Assembly (NCBI GenBank): GCA_024637225.1 | Contig: JAGXFP010000050.1 | Location: 75,905-139,904 of the forward strand | From: Desulfobacterales bacterium | GTDB taxonomy: Bacteria > Desulfobacterota > Desulfobulbia > Desulfobulbales > JAGXFP01 | Direction of reading: 5' to 3' | DNA length: 64,000 nucleotides | Part shown: positions 49,936 through 59,571 of the stretch, one piece after another | How positions within the stretch are numbered: position 1 is the stretch's first letter | Layout: each line of letters starts with the position of its first letter | Translations under genes and position numbers: made by a program | The notes under the pieces: model-generated | Seen by the model: only the letters and a program-made list of their open reading frames with translations | What the model was told of the DNA's origin: nothing | The model's database searches: none

Positions 49936-51462
49936 ATGAGCCACCCAATTGCCAAATGGACTGTCGGTTTCGTCATCTTGATCCTGATAGTGCTGATCGG
50001 GTCCATGTTCCTGGACGCCCCTTTCAAAAAATATATTCTCTACAAGATAAACAACCGAATCGAAGGTTATCGGGTGGAAGCGGCCGATCTCGATTTCAAT
50101 CCCTTCAATCTCGGGATATTGATCGACAATCTGAAGATAATCCAGCTCAAACACCCGGACCCGCCCGTGGTGAATATGGAGACCATTTACTTGCACCTGC
50201 ACTGGCGGGAACTGCTTACGGGTGATCTGGTCGCGGTCTGCGAAATGCAGAACCCTGAACTGCATTTCAACCTCCCTCAACTCAGAGAGGAAAAACGGCT
50301 CAAAAGGAAGAAAAGTTGGCAGCAGACTCTGAAAGAACTCTATCCGCTCGAGATAAACCGGCTGGAGATCCGCGATGGGCAAGCCGTATATATCGCCGGG
50401 AAAGAAGCTTCACCCATCCGCATTTCCTCCATTGAGGCCAGGGTCAACAATATCCGCAACGTCGATAACCCGGAAAAGGCCTTCCCCTCCTCATTTGATG
50501 TCAAAGCGGTTCTATTCGAAAAAGGAGGCCGGATAGAGGTCTCCGGCCGAGGGGATTTTCTCCGCGAGCCCCATATGGGAATCGAAGCCAGCTACAAGAT
50601 CAGCGAAATGCCTCTAAACCAACTCAAGCCGGTGGCGCAACGGTTCGGGGCTCTGGTAACCTCGGGCAGCTTCAATTCAACGGGAGAATTCACCTATTCT
50701 CCGGAAAAGCGGGAACTAATCGCCAAAAATCTCGCGATCCAGCAACTGAAGGTTGACTACGTCCTCGCCCGGACACTACCAGACAAGGATCAATCGCCCC
50801 CCGAGCAAAAGAAAATGCCTTTCCATTATTTTATCGAAAAATTGCATGTCACCGGAATGGCGGGTTTCGTTAACAAAACGACCGATCCGCAATACCGAAT
50901 ATTTCTTGGGGATTTAAACCTCAAAGCCACCAATCTCTCGGACCGCTTCCGAAAAGGAGGTGCGGAGGTGAATCTCGAAGGCTATTTCATGGGCAACGGC
51001 AACACCCTGATAACCGGTAATTTCCAGGAAACCGACACCAGACCTGATTTCGATCTGCGGATCAGGGTGATCGGCACCAGACTCGAATCCCTAAACGACC
51101 TGTTCAGGGCCTATGCCAACTTGGATGTAGCAGAGGGCTCGCTGACCCTTTATTCGGAAATAGATGTCGCCAACGGCAAGATCGATGGTTTCATCAAACC
51201 ATTTATTTCGGAAATCGATATCTATGAGGATGACCAGGATAGCAGGCAAGGCCTTTTGCAGAAACTGTATGAAGGGTTCATGGATACCATGGCCGAAGTG
51301 CTGGAGAACGATCCCCGGGATATGGCAACCAAGGCCAATCTATCCGGGTCGCTGGACAATCCCGACTCCGACACCTTGGAGATTCTCCTGTATCTGGTTG
51401 AAAACGCCTTTTTCGATGCCATACTGCCGGGTTTCGAGACCCAGGCGGAAAGGAATCGTTAA
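49936..51462 (+). CDS. DUF748 (AsmA-like) membrane protein
   Basis: 508 residues from the ATG at 49936, with AGGAAAA in front; an earlier in-frame start lies across the hairpin. One N-terminal span (VGFVILILIVLIGSMFLD) followed by a long beta-rich part with the DUF748 pattern (INRLEIRDGQAVYIAG, VKAVLFEKGGRIEVSGRGDF, LNQLKPVAQRFG). The family is AsmA-related and probably works in lipid transport between membranes. Intact. Confidence 0.85.
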   Translation: MSHPIAKWTVGFVILILIVLIGSMFLDAPFKKYILYKINNRIEGYRVEAADLDFNPFNLGILIDNLKIIQLKHPDPPVVNMETIYLHLHWRELLTGDLVAVCEMQNPELHFNLPQLREEKRLKRKKSWQQTLKELYPLEINRLEIRDGQAVYIAGKEASPIRISSIEARVNNIRNVDNPEKAFPSSFDVKAVLFEKGGRIEVSGRGDFLREPHMGIEASYKISEMPLNQLKPVAQRFGALVTSGSFNSTGEFTYSPEKRELIAKNLAIQQLKVDYVLARTLPDKDQSPPEQKKMPFHYFIEKLHVTGMAGFVNKTTDPQYRIFLGDLNLKATNLSDRFRKGGAEVNLEGYFMGNGNTLITGNFQETDTRPDFDLRIRVIGTRLESLNDLFRAYANLDVAEGSLTLYSEIDVANGKIDGFIKPFISEIDIYEDDQDSRQGLLQKLYEGFMDTMAEVLENDPRDMATKANLSGSLDNPDSDTLEILLYLVENAFFDAILPGFETQAERNR

Positions 51463-51717
51463 CCTGAAAATCAAAATCCTGTCTAGCCGGACACGATCCC
51501 ATCTTACAGGACAAAATTACCGCACCAGTTGTTGCCGTTCCGATCGGTTTTCATATCCACAGCCAGATATTTCCTTCAGCAACGTTACGGCACCGTAAGC
51601 CGGTTTAATTCCGTGGAAGACTGCTGAAATTCTGCTCAAAAATCAAAAACACGGTCATGGCCTGCTTTTTGCGTTCGTTACCCGGTAACAAAAGACCATC
51701 TGCAAAGGAGTCGAAAA
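51463..51717. other. Intergenic region
   Basis: 255 bp. No gene, RNA or repeat recognised. Confidence 0.4.
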
Positions 51718-52584
51718 ATGCCGGATAAATCGGACCCTGAACAGAACACCGAACCGACCCAGGAAAAACAACCGGGGGAACGCGCCCGAATGCAATCGGT
51801 GCCGAAAACCGAAGACGAGAATTATCGCGGCAGCGACAAACTTAGCGGCAAAGTGGCGCTGGTTACCGGCGGCGACAGCGGTATCGGCAGGGCGGTATCC
51901 ATCCTCTTTGCCAAGGAAGGCGCCGATGTAGCCATAATCTACCTCGATGAACATCAGGATGCTGAAGATACCGGAAAGCGGGTCGAAGAACTCGGTCGCC
52001 GTTGTATTACCGTATCCGGCGACATCGGCGCTCCCGAGTTCTGCCGCGAAGCGGTCGGGAAAACGATCGACGGATTGGGCAAACTCGATATCCTGGTCAA
52101 TAACGCCGGAGAGCAGCACTCCTATGATAAAGTGGCGGCCATCCCCCCTGAACAACTTGAAAGAACCTTCCGGACCAATATCTTCTCCATGTTCTACTTT
52201 GTCCAGGCCGCTCTGCCCCACCTCAAGGAAGGCGGGGTGATAATAAATTCCTCTTCGGTAACCGCCTATGAGGGCCATCCGAAACTGATTCCCTATGCCA
52301 GTACCAAAGGGGCCATTACCACCCTGACCAGATCGCTGGCCATTACCTTGGCGGACCAGGGGATCAGGGTCAACGGAGTGGCGCCGGGCCCGATCTGGAC
52401 TCCGCTGATCCCGGCTAGTTTCAGTAAGGAGAAAATTGAAAGATTCGGCGAAAAAACTCTGCTCGGCCGGGTCGGTCAGCCGGTCGAGATCGCGCCGAGT
52501 TATCTGTTCCTAGCCTGTTCCGATTCATCCTACATGACCGGTCAGGTCTTGCATCCTAACGGCGGCCGGATAGTCAACGGCTGA
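51718..52584 (+). CDS. Short-chain dehydrogenase (YghA/general-stress type)
   Basis: 288 residues. A hydrophilic N-terminal tail of about 35 residues precedes the SDR domain: cofactor motif TGGDSGIGRAVS, NNAG (LVNNAGEQHSY), catalytic Ser in INSSSVTAYEGHP and YxxxK (YASTKGA). The extended N-tail and the DSGIGRA motif resemble YghA and Bacillus general-stress SDRs. A Pmp3-like peptide gene follows 24 bp later, also stress-linked in other bacteria. Confidence 0.9.
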   Translation: MPDKSDPEQNTEPTQEKQPGERARMQSVPKTEDENYRGSDKLSGKVALVTGGDSGIGRAVSILFAKEGADVAIIYLDEHQDAEDTGKRVEELGRRCITVSGDIGAPEFCREAVGKTIDGLGKLDILVNNAGEQHSYDKVAAIPPEQLERTFRTNIFSMFYFVQAALPHLKEGGVIINSSSVTAYEGHPKLIPYASTKGAITTLTRSLAITLADQGIRVNGVAPGPIWTPLIPASFSKEKIERFGEKTLLGRVGQPVEIAPSYLFLACSDSSYMTGQVLHPNGGRIVNG

Positions 52585-52607
52585 AAATTTACACAGGAGG
52601 ATAGAAG

Positions 52608-52766
52608 ATGGATATCGTCAGGGTTGTCGCCGCAATTTTACTGCCCCCTCTGGGCGTCTTTCTCCAGGTAGGTATAGGTATGCATTTCTGGATCAATATC
52701 CTGCTCACTCTGCTGGGCTATATCCCGGGTATCGTCCATGCTATATGGATCATCGCCAAGAAATGA
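52608..52766 (+). CDS. YqaE/Pmp3-family small membrane protein
   Basis: 52 residues: MDIVRVVAAILLPPLGVFLQ, then VGIGMHFWINILLTLLGYIPGIVHA and a final IWIIAKK. The two hydrophobic segments and the LPPLGVFL and LLTLLGYIPGIVHAIW motifs are those of the Pmp3/YqaE family, proteolipids tied to salt and stress tolerance. AGGAGG precedes the ATG. Very probably co-transcribed with the SDR gene 24 bp upstream. Confidence 0.95.
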   Translation: MDIVRVVAAILLPPLGVFLQVGIGMHFWINILLTLLGYIPGIVHAIWIIAKK

Positions 52767-53141
52767 TATGGCCGGAATAAAACCGCGGCCTATTTACCGC
52801 CACCGACCGGCGGCGCCTTTATTGTCAGCAGCCCGGCTGACCGGGATTGCCGCAACAGATTTGCCTATGGCGGATTTTTTTGAAATTATTCAGCAAAATC
52901 AATTGGAATTTGCGGCGCCAGGGCATCGGCCGGGCGAGATTGTCGAGCGCCTTTTTCGGCTCGGGCCTTTTTCCTTCACACATCGGGAATCTCCATTGGG
53001 ATTTTTTCAAATTGTCGGATCGCCTGGACTGACATATCCATCCGCATCAATTGCACATTCGAGCAAAAGGCGTGCCGTCAGATTCAATGGTAAGCGGTAG
53101 AACGAGGTCCTGGACAGTTTTAAAAATGGAGAACGAATCGG
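52767..53141. other. Intergenic region before the stand-alone cheB
   Basis: 375 bp. A 120-codon open frame (52738-53100) overlaps the Pmp3 gene end and has no family resemblance. No clear repeat or RNA. Confidence 0.4.
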
Positions 53142-54152
53142 ATGAAGGACATCACCATAATCGTCATGGGCGCCTCGATGGGAGGGTTCAATACTTATCG
53201 CAAGTTGTTATCGCTGCTTCCCGCCGACCTCGACGCCGCGATTTTCCTGGTTCAGCACGTGGGCAAGATGTCGGAGGACATATTGGCCCCTCTGCTCGAC
53301 AAGTGCGGACCGCTGACCGTGGTGGAAGCCAGAGACGGCGCGAAAATCGAACCGGGAATAATCCAAGTCGCCAGACCGGGTCACCATCTCCTGATCAAAG
53401 AAGAACAGATCTCCACCCCGGTCGGGCCAGGCATAAACCGGAATCGTCCCTCCATCGACGTGCTGTTCAAATCGGCCGCCGCCTACCACGGCTCCAGAGT
53501 TACCGCGGTATTGATGACCGGCTATCAGGATGACGGCGTGGACGGCTTAAACTCGGTAAAACTTTGCGGAGGGCGGACCCTGGTCCAGGACCCTGAAGAG
53601 GCGGAATACCCGGAACTCCCCAAAAACGCGATCCAATATGCCCAGGTGGATCATGTTTTGTCCATCGAGGCAATTGCCGCGAAGCTGACCGAAAAGGCTC
53701 AGCAATCGCCAAGCAAACCCGTAACCGTTCCGGATGAGTTACTGAAAGAGATCAGGATATACGAGCACCCGATGAGCAGTATCGAAAAGCTGGAGGAAAT
53801 GGGCGCCCCCACTTCCCTCACCTGCCCCGAGTGCGGCGGCGCGCTCCGCCATCTCGAAAAGAATTCACCCTCGCGCTATATTTGCCATACCGGCCATTCA
53901 TTCACCGAAAAGTCGCTATTGCAGGGCCAGACCGAAAAGATCGAGGAAGCACTCTGGGGAGCGGTCCGGATGATGAAGGAACGGGTAAGAATTCTCAACA
54001 GGATGGTTCACGGATCAAACGAAAAAGGGATGAAAAAGAACTTTGAATATGATTTACAAAAAATCGAAGAATTGAACGACCAGGCCAGAATTATCAGCGA
54101 TTTCATCCTTTCCGGGGTATTCCTGAATCCGGTCCGCGAAAAGGAAAACTAA
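53142..54152 (+). CDS. Stand-alone CheB methylesterase with C-terminal cysteine domain
   Basis: 336 residues without a receiver domain. Catalytic triad intact: Ser12 in MGASMGG, His39 in LVQHVG, Asp131 in MTGYQDDG. Residues about 227-270 hold a zinc-like site (CPECGGAL ... YICHTGHSFTEKSLL), a known C-terminal extension of orphan CheB proteins. A C-terminal coiled helix follows. It would demethylate receptors independent of phosphorylation, or act on a different ester. Single gene; unlike the CheB-like at 403, its triad is complete. Confidence 0.92.
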   Translation: MKDITIIVMGASMGGFNTYRKLLSLLPADLDAAIFLVQHVGKMSEDILAPLLDKCGPLTVVEARDGAKIEPGIIQVARPGHHLLIKEEQISTPVGPGINRNRPSIDVLFKSAAAYHGSRVTAVLMTGYQDDGVDGLNSVKLCGGRTLVQDPEEAEYPELPKNAIQYAQVDHVLSIEAIAAKLTEKAQQSPSKPVTVPDELLKEIRIYEHPMSSIEKLEEMGAPTSLTCPECGGALRHLEKNSPSRYICHTGHSFTEKSLLQGQTEKIEEALWGAVRMMKERVRILNRMVHGSNEKGMKKNFEYDLQKIEELNDQARIISDFILSGVFLNPVREKEN

Positions 54153-54266
54153 AGTTCCTTCCTCCTTGTCCGGTTTCCCGCCGGTGTCACTGACCTCACA
54201 GCCATCGGAAAGCGGGATGCAGCAATTGTCGGCGCAGCGACAGCTAACCATCAACGAAAGCAAACT

Positions 54267-54295
54267 TTTCCCCAGACATCTCACTGCTGGGGAAA
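54267..54295. terminator. Perfect 9-bp stem-loop between convergent genes
   Basis: TTTCCCCAG, 11-base loop, CTGGGGAAA. A T8 run follows 20 bases later on the plus strand. Probably the shared end of cheB and the 54313 gene. Confidence 0.65.
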
Positions 54296-54312
54296 CCTCC
54301 CAGTCGAGGCTG

Positions 54313-54600
54313 TCAGTTTTTTTTGGTAACCCGCCTGGAGATACTCATCGCTATCTGCAGGAACTGGTGGGAATAATAAAGCCGGTGCCCCCAGCTTTCG
54401 GACCGGACGGCCTGATTCAACCGTTTAAGCATTTTTGAGGTAAGTTCCTTTATCTCATTGACTTCCTGCTTGCCCGGAGCAGGAATCCGTTGTGTTTTAT
54501 CCTGTACCAGAGGGATTTCCTTCTTCTCCTTGGCAATGGTTTTAGGATCTACTTTATACGGTCCGAAGAGTTGATCCACAACATTGTCTATTTCGTCCAT
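54313..54600 (-). CDS. Small hypothetical protein
   Basis: 95 residues: MDEIDNVVDQLFGPYKVDPK, charged, largely helical, ends RRVTKKN. AGGTGAAATC precedes the ATG. No family recognised. No span or signal peptide. Confidence 0.6.
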   Translation of the reverse strand: MDEIDNVVDQLFGPYKVDPKTIAKEKKEIPLVQDKTQRIPAPGKQEVNEIKELTSKMLKRLNQAVRSESWGHRLYYSHQFLQIAMSISRRVTKKN

Positions 54601-55103
54601 GATTTCACCTGATTGTAAGAGTTTATGTAGAGTTCATTCTAACAGGCAAAATAATTTTAATAAATTATTTCCGGCGAAACAGCAGAGTTGAAGGTTGAGA
54701 TGAAGACCAACCTGGATCTTTGCCCCGCTCCGGGAGGGATTGCATAACTCTAAATCTACTCTTCACCGGGCACCGGATCCCGCCGGTAAAACGGAGATGG
54801 GAACCGGGAATCCCGACAGCAGCGGCCGGAAGAAACAATGCGCAATCGACTTACGGCATGGCGAAATTGATGTCAAGGCCATCAGGATGATCAACTTAAT
54901 CGTCGCCTCCTTACCTCCAGCACGTTTTTGAAGCCCCCCGGATTCAGCGGCAAAATGGTTTCTTGCGAAATTGAAAACCAGCTCTTTGCGCGAAGGCAGT
55001 TCTTGCTAGCCCTTCAGATTCGAATGAATGATAGGGAATTTTATCTGATCAACCGGATGACATCTCGGTCGTCTTCAGGCGGGAAATATTATATATTCAA
55101 GGA
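54601..55103. other. Intergenic region
   Basis: 503 bp without a gene I can support. It is GC-poor at 54630-54680 and near 55080, where the Nudix promoter probably lies. Confidence 0.4.
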
Positions 55104-55634
55104 ATGAGCAGCCCGGATACCCTCATGGATGCAGCGGTACTTGTTCCGATCTACCGGGACAGTCGAAAGAGACTGCGGATGGTTTGTATCCGCAGAAGTC
55201 CCGACGTGATTCATGGCGGCGAGCTGTCCTTCCCCGGCGGCAAACCTGATCCAGGTGACGGCTCGTTGCTTGCCACCGCCCTGCGCGAAACCGGGGAGGA
55301 AATCGGTCTTGGCCCCGAACGGGTCCGGATCCTTGCTGAACTGCCGCCCGTGGCAACCAGATCGACCTGCTTCCGGATCTTTCCTTTTCTGGCCTCAATC
55401 AAGCCGCGGGAATGGGTTATCGACCGGCGAGAGGTCGCGGAAGTTATTGAGCTTGAACTTGAAACCCTTACCGATCCGGCCATGTACGGCGAAGAACTCC
55501 GGCAAGTTGACCAGGAGCCGGGGCCTCGGCTTACCCCCTTCTATCGGGTCGGCAGCTACAAGCTCTGGGGAGCGTCTTTCCGCATCCTCCAACCGCTATT
55601 GCCGCGGATTCTGGCTGGAGAGTGGCAGGTTTGA
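55104..55634 (+). CDS. Nudix CoA pyrophosphatase-like hydrolase
   Basis: 176 residues. Nudix box GGKPDPGDGSLLATALRETGEEIGL-like (about 48-72): the core REx2EE (RETGEE) is complete, and the preceding Glu of the canonical box is Asp as in NudL. It continues LPPVATRSTCFRIFPFLA, the NuCoA motif region. Catalyses cleavage of CoA to phosphopantetheine and 3',5'-ADP in homologs. AAGGA precedes the ATG. Confidence 0.88.
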   Translation: MSSPDTLMDAAVLVPIYRDSRKRLRMVCIRRSPDVIHGGELSFPGGKPDPGDGSLLATALRETGEEIGLGPERVRILAELPPVATRSTCFRIFPFLASIKPREWVIDRREVAEVIELELETLTDPAMYGEELRQVDQEPGPRLTPFYRVGSYKLWGASFRILQPLLPRILAGEWQV

Positions 55635-55898
55635 CGCGATTATCATGACGCCTTTTTGGTTGAGTAATCTGGAATTTAAATGTCAAATAAAGGGCAGTGA
55701 TGTCAGTACGACTTTCCATCGCAGGAATAAACCTCGGGAGAAAATCATTTAGACACGGTGCCTTCGCGTGGTGGAATTACGACCGGGCTCCGAATAACCG
55801 CACCCTTTTGGAAAAGCCGTTCTGCCCGGTTTAACACGTCTGTGAGAATGTGGTAATCGGGACCAAAGATTCGAAATAATCAAACTCAATTATTATCC
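55635..55898. other. Intergenic region
   Basis: No gene or RNA recognised in the gap between the Nudix and rhomboid genes apart from the repeat copy below. Confidence 0.4.
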
Positions 55899-55953
55899 CC
55901 ACAGGGTATAAGTTTATTTGGGGCAAACGAGCTGCTCAACTCAGCGTTAAACC
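55899..55953 (+). repeat. CCACAGGGCATAAG dispersed repeat, copy 6 (diverged)
   Basis: CCACAGGGTATAAGTTTATT, then AACGAGCTGCTCAACTCAGCG. It ends 10 bp before the rhomboid ATG, in the same orientation as the copy before the SH3b gene relative to the downstream gene. Confidence 0.75.
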
Positions 55954-55963
55954 GAGAGATCAT

Positions 55964-56812
55964 ATGCAATTTCAAAAAAAGAATTCCCTGCTCTGCCCGG
56001 GCTGCCGGAGGCTGATCAGCCGCAGCGAAGAGAAATGCCCCCATTGCGGGCTGAGGAAACCCGGCTCCTGGTTGAAGAACAACGGGCTGACCGCCCTTTA
56101 TTCGCACCCGGACCAGTTGATCCGGACGATCATCCACGTTAATATCGGCATGTTCATTCTCTCGCTCCTGCTCAACCCCGGCCGGGCGAATTTCAATTTA
56201 AGCCCCTTCGCTTTTCTTTCCCCGAGCAACCAGAGCCTTTTGCTCCTCGGCTCCACCGGCACCGTGCCGATTCTAGAATTGGGCCGCTGGTGGAGCCTGG
56301 TCTCGGCGAATTACCTGCATGGCGGCCTGCTCCATATCCTCTTCAACATGCTGGCCTTTAACCAGCTCGGCCCCCTGGTGGCCCATGAGTTCGGGAGCTA
56401 CCGGATGTTCGCCATTTATACCATCGGCGGGGTTCTGGGCTTTTTCATCTCCTTTCTGGCCGGGGTTCCGTTCACCATCGGCGCTTCCGCCTCTTTGTGC
56501 GGCCTGATCGGAGCGGTGCTGTATTACGGGAAGAGCCGCGGCGGAGTTTACGGCCAGGCCCTTTACAAACAGGTGGGCAGCTGGGCGATCATGATCTTTG
56601 TTTTCGGCCTGCTGGTTCCCGGAATCAACAACTGGGCCCACGGCGGCGGCATGGCGGCCGGGGCGGCACTGGCCTATCTGCTCGGCTACCGGGAACGAAA
56701 AAGGGAGACCCCCGGCCACCGGCTGCTCGGCCTGGCCTGCGGGCTGGTCACGGTATTGGTCCTGGCCTGGGCCGGGTTCAGCACCATATTCTATGTTCTC
56801 CTGGCCCGCTGA
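55964..56812 (+). CDS. Rhomboid intramembrane serine protease with N-terminal zinc ribbon
   Basis: 282 residues. N-terminal zinc ribbon CPGC (11-14) ... CPHC (25-28). Then six or seven spans with the rhomboid landmarks WWSLVSANYLHGGLLHILFNM (H-x-x-x-x-x-N), catalytic Ser in GASASLCG and catalytic His in NNWAHGGGMAAG. Cleaves membrane-helix substrates. The cytoplasmic zinc ribbon may dock to a partner. The dispersed repeat sits 10 bp upstream, so it may have altered the promoter. Confidence 0.93.
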   Translation: MQFQKKNSLLCPGCRRLISRSEEKCPHCGLRKPGSWLKNNGLTALYSHPDQLIRTIIHVNIGMFILSLLLNPGRANFNLSPFAFLSPSNQSLLLLGSTGTVPILELGRWWSLVSANYLHGGLLHILFNMLAFNQLGPLVAHEFGSYRMFAIYTIGGVLGFFISFLAGVPFTIGASASLCGLIGAVLYYGKSRGGVYGQALYKQVGSWAIMIFVFGLLVPGINNWAHGGGMAAGAALAYLLGYRERKRETPGHRLLGLACGLVTVLVLAWAGFSTIFYVLLAR

Positions 56813-56956
56813 TTTTGGCAGGAGCAGGGTCCTTCGACCGGCTCGGGGAGAACGAAACACATTATTGAGTTAAACGCCCGGACTGGACTTGCCGAAGTAA
56901 GCTTCATTAACTTTCGGGGAGTTTTTTTGCGACGCCGTCAATTTTAACTGGGTTGT
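56813..56956. other. Intergenic region with a GCGACGCC terminus
   Basis: Holds TTTTTTTGCGACGCCGTCA (56922-56940), a lone right end of the GCGACGCC element family next to the trmB stop. No gene seen. Confidence 0.5.
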
Positions 56957-57619
56957 CTAAATCCGCTCAAAGAGCAAATCCCTGACCTGATGCCCCCGCT
57001 TGAGTCCGCGCTTTTCAAATTTAGTCAAGGGCCGTTCCACCGGACCCGGATAGAACCTGCCGGGACCGGAGTGGTTGCGGAAAGCGGCGGCGCCTTCCAT
57101 GGTCGCCCTTATCTGATGAGCGTAATGATCCCAATCGGTGGCGGCGTGGAAAAGGCCGCCGGGGACCAGCACCCGCCGCAGTTTCTCGACAAAAGGTGGC
57201 TGAACCAGGCGCCGTTTATGATGGCGGGTCTTGGGCCAGGGGTCGGGGAAAAACAGGGACACCCGCTCCAAAGCGGCAGTCGGCAGCCGATCCAGAAATT
57301 CCATCGCATCGTCCCGGGCTATCCGGACATTGGCAAGCCCCGCTTCGCTGATCCCGAGCAGCAACTGGCCGATGCCGGGCAGATAGACCTCGACTCCCAG
57401 GTAATTGTTCTCCGGATGGCGGCGCGCCGTCTCCAGCAGGGCGTCGCCCATGCCAAAACCGATCTCCAGATGGCACGCCGCCGACCGCCCGAACAGAACA
57501 TCGGGGTCCAAAGGCCCGGCTTCGCCGATCCCGTAATCGAGCCACAGTTCGTCCAGAGCGCGCTGGCGCGACGGAATCATCCGCCCCTTGCGGCTTTTAT
57601 AACTGCCGACTGAAATCAT
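56957..57619 (-). CDS. trmB: tRNA (guanine-N7)-methyltransferase TrmB
   Basis: 220 residues. SAM motif I LEIGFGMGDALLETARRHP, GVEVYLPGIGQLL, post-motif FFPDPWPKTRHHKRRLV and PLTKFEKRG near the end, all diagnostic of TrmB. It methylates G46 of the variable loop of tRNA. GGGAAGAG precedes the ATG. Confidence 0.96.
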   Translation of the reverse strand: MISVGSYKSRKGRMIPSRQRALDELWLDYGIGEAGPLDPDVLFGRSAACHLEIGFGMGDALLETARRHPENNYLGVEVYLPGIGQLLLGISEAGLANVRIARDDAMEFLDRLPTAALERVSLFFPDPWPKTRHHKRRLVQPPFVEKLRRVLVPGGLFHAATDWDHYAHQIRATMEGAAAFRNHSGPGRFYPGPVERPLTKFEKRGLKRGHQVRDLLFERI

Positions 57620-57660
57620 ATTATTTCTCTTCCCTTCAGGCCCCGACTGCGCCTGTTCAT

Positions 57661-57716
57661 ACCGACATCATTGCCGCCCTGTATCTGCACCGTTTTCGAA
57701 CGCTTACGGATTCAGG
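57661..57716 (-). mobile_element. MITE family A, terminal fragment
   Basis: Left-end sequence on the minus strand: terminus CCTGAATCCGTAAGCGTTCG, then CGGTGCAGATACAGGGCGGC. Only about 56 bp remain; the other terminus is gone. It lies between the trmB and queC promoters. Confidence 0.75.
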
Positions 57717-57839
57717 TGAGAAAAATACGCTAAGAATAGCAACTTCTCTCGGTCCCGGCCAATAAATCATGGTAAATATCCGGCCCGCCTGTTTAAATAT
57801 CGGCTGACACTAAATATTCACACCTTAATCGGAATAGGA

Positions 57840-58556
57840 ATGAACATCGACCATAAACCCAAAGCGGTGGTGCTGCTGAGCGGCGGCCTCGACTCGACCA
57901 CGGTCCTGGCCATCGCCGGAGCCGAAGGCTATGAGTGCTATTGCCTGAGTTTCGCCTACGGTCAGCGGCAGGCGATCGAGCTGGACAGGGCCGCGGCGGT
58001 GGCGGAAGCGGCCGGCGTCGCCAGCCATCTGGTCCTGCGCCTTGATCTCGACAAGATCGGCGGCTCAGCCCTGACCACCGCCCGGGAGGTTCCCAAGCAT
58101 CGCTCCGCGACCGAGATAAATTCAGGCATTCCGGCTACTTACGTGCCGGGCCGCAACGCCATCTTCCTGAGCCACGCCGCCGCCTGGGCCGAGGTGATCG
58201 GCGCCACCGATATCTTTATCGGGGTCAACGCTCTCGACTACAGCGGCTATCCGGACTGCCGGCCCGAATTCATCGCGGCCTTCGAGAAGATGGTCAACCT
58301 CGGCACCAGGGCCGGCAGCGAGGGCGGCGGATTCACGATCCGGGCTCCACTGATGCGGCTCAGTAAGGGGGAGATCATCAAAAAGGGGCTGACGCTCGGG
58401 GTGGACTATTCGCAGACCCACAGCTGCTATGACCCGGATAAAGAGGGTCTAGCCTGCGGGCGCTGCGACGCCTGTTTCCTGCGTCTCAAGGGCTTTGCCG
58501 AGGCCAGGGCGGTTGATCCGGTTCCCTATCAAACCGACCCGGAGCAAAAATCATGA
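57840..58556 (+). CDS. queC: 7-cyano-7-deazaguanine synthase QueC
   Basis: 238 residues. PP-loop ATPase motif [17 protein letters not shown] at the N-terminus and C-terminal zinc cysteines C...[10 protein letters not shown] ([19 protein letters not shown]). It converts 7-carboxy-7-deazaguanine to preQ0, a step of queuosine synthesis. Overlaps nagZ by 4 bp (ATGA), which is not an obvious functional link. No other que genes or preQ1 riboswitch nearby. Confidence 0.97.
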   Translation: MNIDHKPKAVVLLSGGLDSTTVLAIAGAEGYECYCLSFAYGQRQAIELDRAAAVAEAAGVASHLVLRLDLDKIGGSALTTAREVPKHRSATEINSGIPATYVPGRNAIFLSHAAAWAEVIGATDIFIGVNALDYSGYPDCRPEFIAAFEKMVNLGTRAGSEGGGFTIRAPLMRLSKGEIIKKGLTLGVDYSQTHSCYDPDKEGLACGRCDACFLRLKGFAEARAVDPVPYQTDPEQKS

Positions 58557-59554
58557 CCGGGCCCGGAACCCTGCTGATGATCGGCCTGCCGGGGTTGGAG
58601 CTGGACGACTCGACCCGGCGGCTGATCGATGAAGCGGGAATCAATAACTTCATCCTCTTTTCGCGGAACATCGCCGAGCCGGCCCAGCTCCGCGAACTTT
58701 GCGCCGAGCTGGCAAAAGCATGCGCGGCCGGCGGTCTCGACACGCCACTGATCGGCATCGACCAGGAAGGCGGCAGCGTCACCCGGCTGCCGGAACCGTG
58801 GAGCCAGTTCCCCGACTTTCGCCTCCTGGCCGAGTCCCCCGAACCGGAAGCGGCCCTGACCGGCTACGCCCGCACTTCGAGCCGGGAGCTTCTGGAGATG
58901 GGGATCAACCTGAACTTCTCGCCGGTCCTCGATGTCTGTCCCCGAAACGGGGGCTATTTCATGGAACGGCGCTCATTAAGCGGCGATCCCGAAGAGACGG
59001 CCCGCCTCGGGGTCCTGGTCATCAACGAGATGCAGAACGGCGGGGTGGCGGCCTGCGCCAAGCATTTTCCCGGCCTGGGCGCGGCCCGGCTCGACCCGCA
59101 CCTGACCCTGCCGACCGTCGACCGGCCCCGGGCCCGATTGCTGGCCGAAGATCTCCTCCCTTTCCGGGCCGCAACCGCGGCCGGGGTGGCGGCGGTGATG
59201 ACCTCCCACACGATCTACCGGGACCTCGATCCAGACCGCCCCGCCACCCTGTCAACCGGGATCCTCGGCGGCCTGCTCCGCGATGAACTCGGCTACGACG
59301 GCCTGGTGATCACCGACGATCTCGAGATGGGGGCAATCGAAAACGAAATGACCGTGGCCGATGCCTCCCTGCAATCCCTTCTGGCCGGAGCCGACCTGCT
59401 GCTGATTTGTCATGAGCACGACAAAGTCCGGGCAACCATCGAACTGCTTACCGAGGCCCGCCGGGACGGCCGCCTTGAAAGAGCCCGGCTGGAGACGGCG
59501 GCGCGCCGGATAAATGCGGTGCGGGGGAGATTTGCCTTAAGCGGCAAATGGTGA
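58553..59554 (+). CDS. nagZ: Beta-N-acetylhexosaminidase (NagZ-like GH3)
   Basis: 333 residues. GH3 motifs: [39 protein letters not shown] (the His-containing catalytic loop) and the nucleophile Asp in [11 protein letters not shown]. No signal peptide, so a cytoplasmic peptidoglycan-recycling enzyme. GTG/ATG choice is set by overlap with queC. Confidence 0.93.
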   Translation: MTGPGTLLMIGLPGLELDDSTRRLIDEAGINNFILFSRNIAEPAQLRELCAELAKACAAGGLDTPLIGIDQEGGSVTRLPEPWSQFPDFRLLAESPEPEAALTGYARTSSRELLEMGINLNFSPVLDVCPRNGGYFMERRSLSGDPEETARLGVLVINEMQNGGVAACAKHFPGLGAARLDPHLTLPTVDRPRARLLAEDLLPFRAATAAGVAAVMTSHTIYRDLDPDRPATLSTGILGGLLRDELGYDGLVITDDLEMGAIENEMTVADASLQSLLAGADLLLICHEHDKVRATIELLTEARRDGRLERARLETAARRINAVRGRFALSGKW

Positions 59555-59571
59555 GGGGGAGGATGAGGGAC

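Noticed and set aside
52738-53100. 120-codon open frame after the Pmp3 gene
   Set aside because: Overlaps the Pmp3 end, no ribosome site, no recognisable domain.
57717-57839. preQ1 riboswitch before queC
   Set aside because: I could not find the short pseudoknot pattern; nothing there resembles a known preQ1 class.
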